Part shown: positions 63,433-64,000 of the stretch, one piece after another
How the letters are laid out: each line of letters opens with the position of its first letter
How positions within the stretch are numbered: the stretch's first letter is position 1
Origin: Yponomeuta sedellus
Taxonomy: Eukaryota > Arthropoda > Insecta > Lepidoptera > Yponomeutidae
Assembly (NCBI GenBank): GCA_934045075.1
Contig: OW203745.1
Coordinates: 13,302,184 to 13,366,183, forward strand
DNA length: 64,000 bases
Direction of reading: 5' to 3'
Position numbers and translations under genes: made by a program
Notes under the pieces: generated by a model
Database searches by the model: none
What the model saw: only the letters and a program-made list of their open reading frames with translations
What the model was told of the DNA's origin: nothing

Positions 63433-63745
63433 ATGCATGCATAACCTCACGCCTGTATCCCAGAGGGGTAGGCAGAGACCAGGGACTGCCACTTGCCGCG
63501 ATCCTGACAGATCACCTTCGCTTTATCAACGTTCATTAGTCGTTGCATGCACGCACGCCGGTTCCGGGTACTTTTTATCCTCCCTTTTGCTAATACATCC
63601 CCTATTTGGTCGATGTATGTTTGCCTGTGACGTCCCTTACCAGCCCTTCCACTCACATTTGCAATATATTTATTTCGCCAATCTTTCTTCCTTTATCCTC
63701 TCCACATGTCCAAATCAACGCAACATTCCTTTCTCAATTCTTTTC
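63433..63745 (-). pseudogene. LINE ORF2 C-terminus (WFGHVER type)
   Basis: Minus strand: the ERI...RNV frame is broken near 63670; then MSGRAGKGRHRQTYIDQIGD, VLAKGRIKSTRNRRACMQRL and KVICQDRGKWQSLVSAYPSG, ending IQA before ATACAGGCGTGAGGTTATGC. Most complete C-terminus of this LINE in the window. Probable RT-protein tail; RT itself absent. Confidence 0.82.
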
Positions 63746-64000
63746 AATTCCTGTGGATTCAAATGAATAATTTGCGAGGATGGGGTAGGTGCTAAGAGGG
63801 CCTACTTCATTTAAAAATAAGTCCCAGATTACCTGTCTAGTGTAGAGACAGTTGCCACTGAGCGCCGCATATGACATGCAACTTAATCCTTTCACCCCAC
63901 ACTGCGACAAAGACCAAAAGAATAGTACCTAATTAGTTTGGCCCGTACCAGTGCTTTGGTTTAATACTAAGTATGTAAGGGTTTAAGTCATCCTCTAAAC
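63746..64000. other. No recognised family
   Basis: The segment GAGGATGGGGTAGGTGCTAA..GAGGGCC is similar to AGGATGGTGTAGGTGCTGGG at about 40240, a possible minor repeat. Otherwise nothing. Confidence 0.4.

Overview
This window is a eukaryotic, AT-rich, gene-poor and repeat-saturated stretch, most likely from a moth or butterfly (Lepidoptera). That placement rests on my recognition of several interspersed repeats typical of lepidopteran genomes: SINEs ending in a CCCCAGCAGTGGGG hairpin, tRNA-headed SINEs with a CATCGTGAGGAAACCT core, LINE tails reading TCCAGCAGTGGAC, and a Helitron ending TCAGCTAGT. No database search was possible. I found no intact host protein-coding gene, no rRNA and no convincing tRNA gene. 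The long open frames (926 aa near 51-53 kb, an Arg/Ser-rich frame near 8.7 kb) are simple-sequence repeats read as protein.

Layout. 1-9 kb: a HARBI1-like relic, a MITE pair in opposite orientation (2.6 and 6.9 kb), 147-bp tandem repeats (4.2 kb), a local duplication carrying 5S-like SINEs (5.0-6.6 kb) and a CTCGTT-type hexanucleotide array (8.6-8.9 kb). 9-30 kb: dense SINEs of at least six families, several with readable target-site duplications, TIR MITEs, LINE 3' ends and a CpG-rich promoter-like patch (20.4 kb). 30-36 kb: a 710-bp TIR element with a THAP-domain relic, an 840-bp nest of inverted repeats and a GC-rich patch. 35.7-37 kb: a diverged tandem repeat interrupted by two retroelements. 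37-45 kb: SINE and LINE tails, a short Helitron, a (GACGA)n array and the second copy of a 640-bp repeat. 45.3-50.2 kb: a candidate 4.8-kb element with inverted ends, apparently carrying a decayed RTE-type LINE. 50.7-53.4 kb: about 537 uninterrupted TAGAA units. 53.4-64 kb: MITEs, SINEs, nested insertions in a LINE 3' UTR, and further LINE C-termini.

The genes do not form a pathway; the relations seen are between parasites. LINEs supply RT, and SINE families carry copies of LINE 3' tails (family C with a GRPPTRW-type LINE, SINE E with LINE D). The tails share a small hairpin with compensatory changes. The most distinctive signals are: (i) a tRNA-Ile-like SINE ('family A') found as monomers, tandem dimers and head-to-head inverted dimers, several flanked by 10-13 bp duplications; (ii) a SINE ('family B') whose 5' part resembles the internal promoter of 5S rRNA preceded by a tRNA-like A box; (iii) repeated snap-back inverted duplications in unrelated repeats. 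Family letters are mine, for use within this report.
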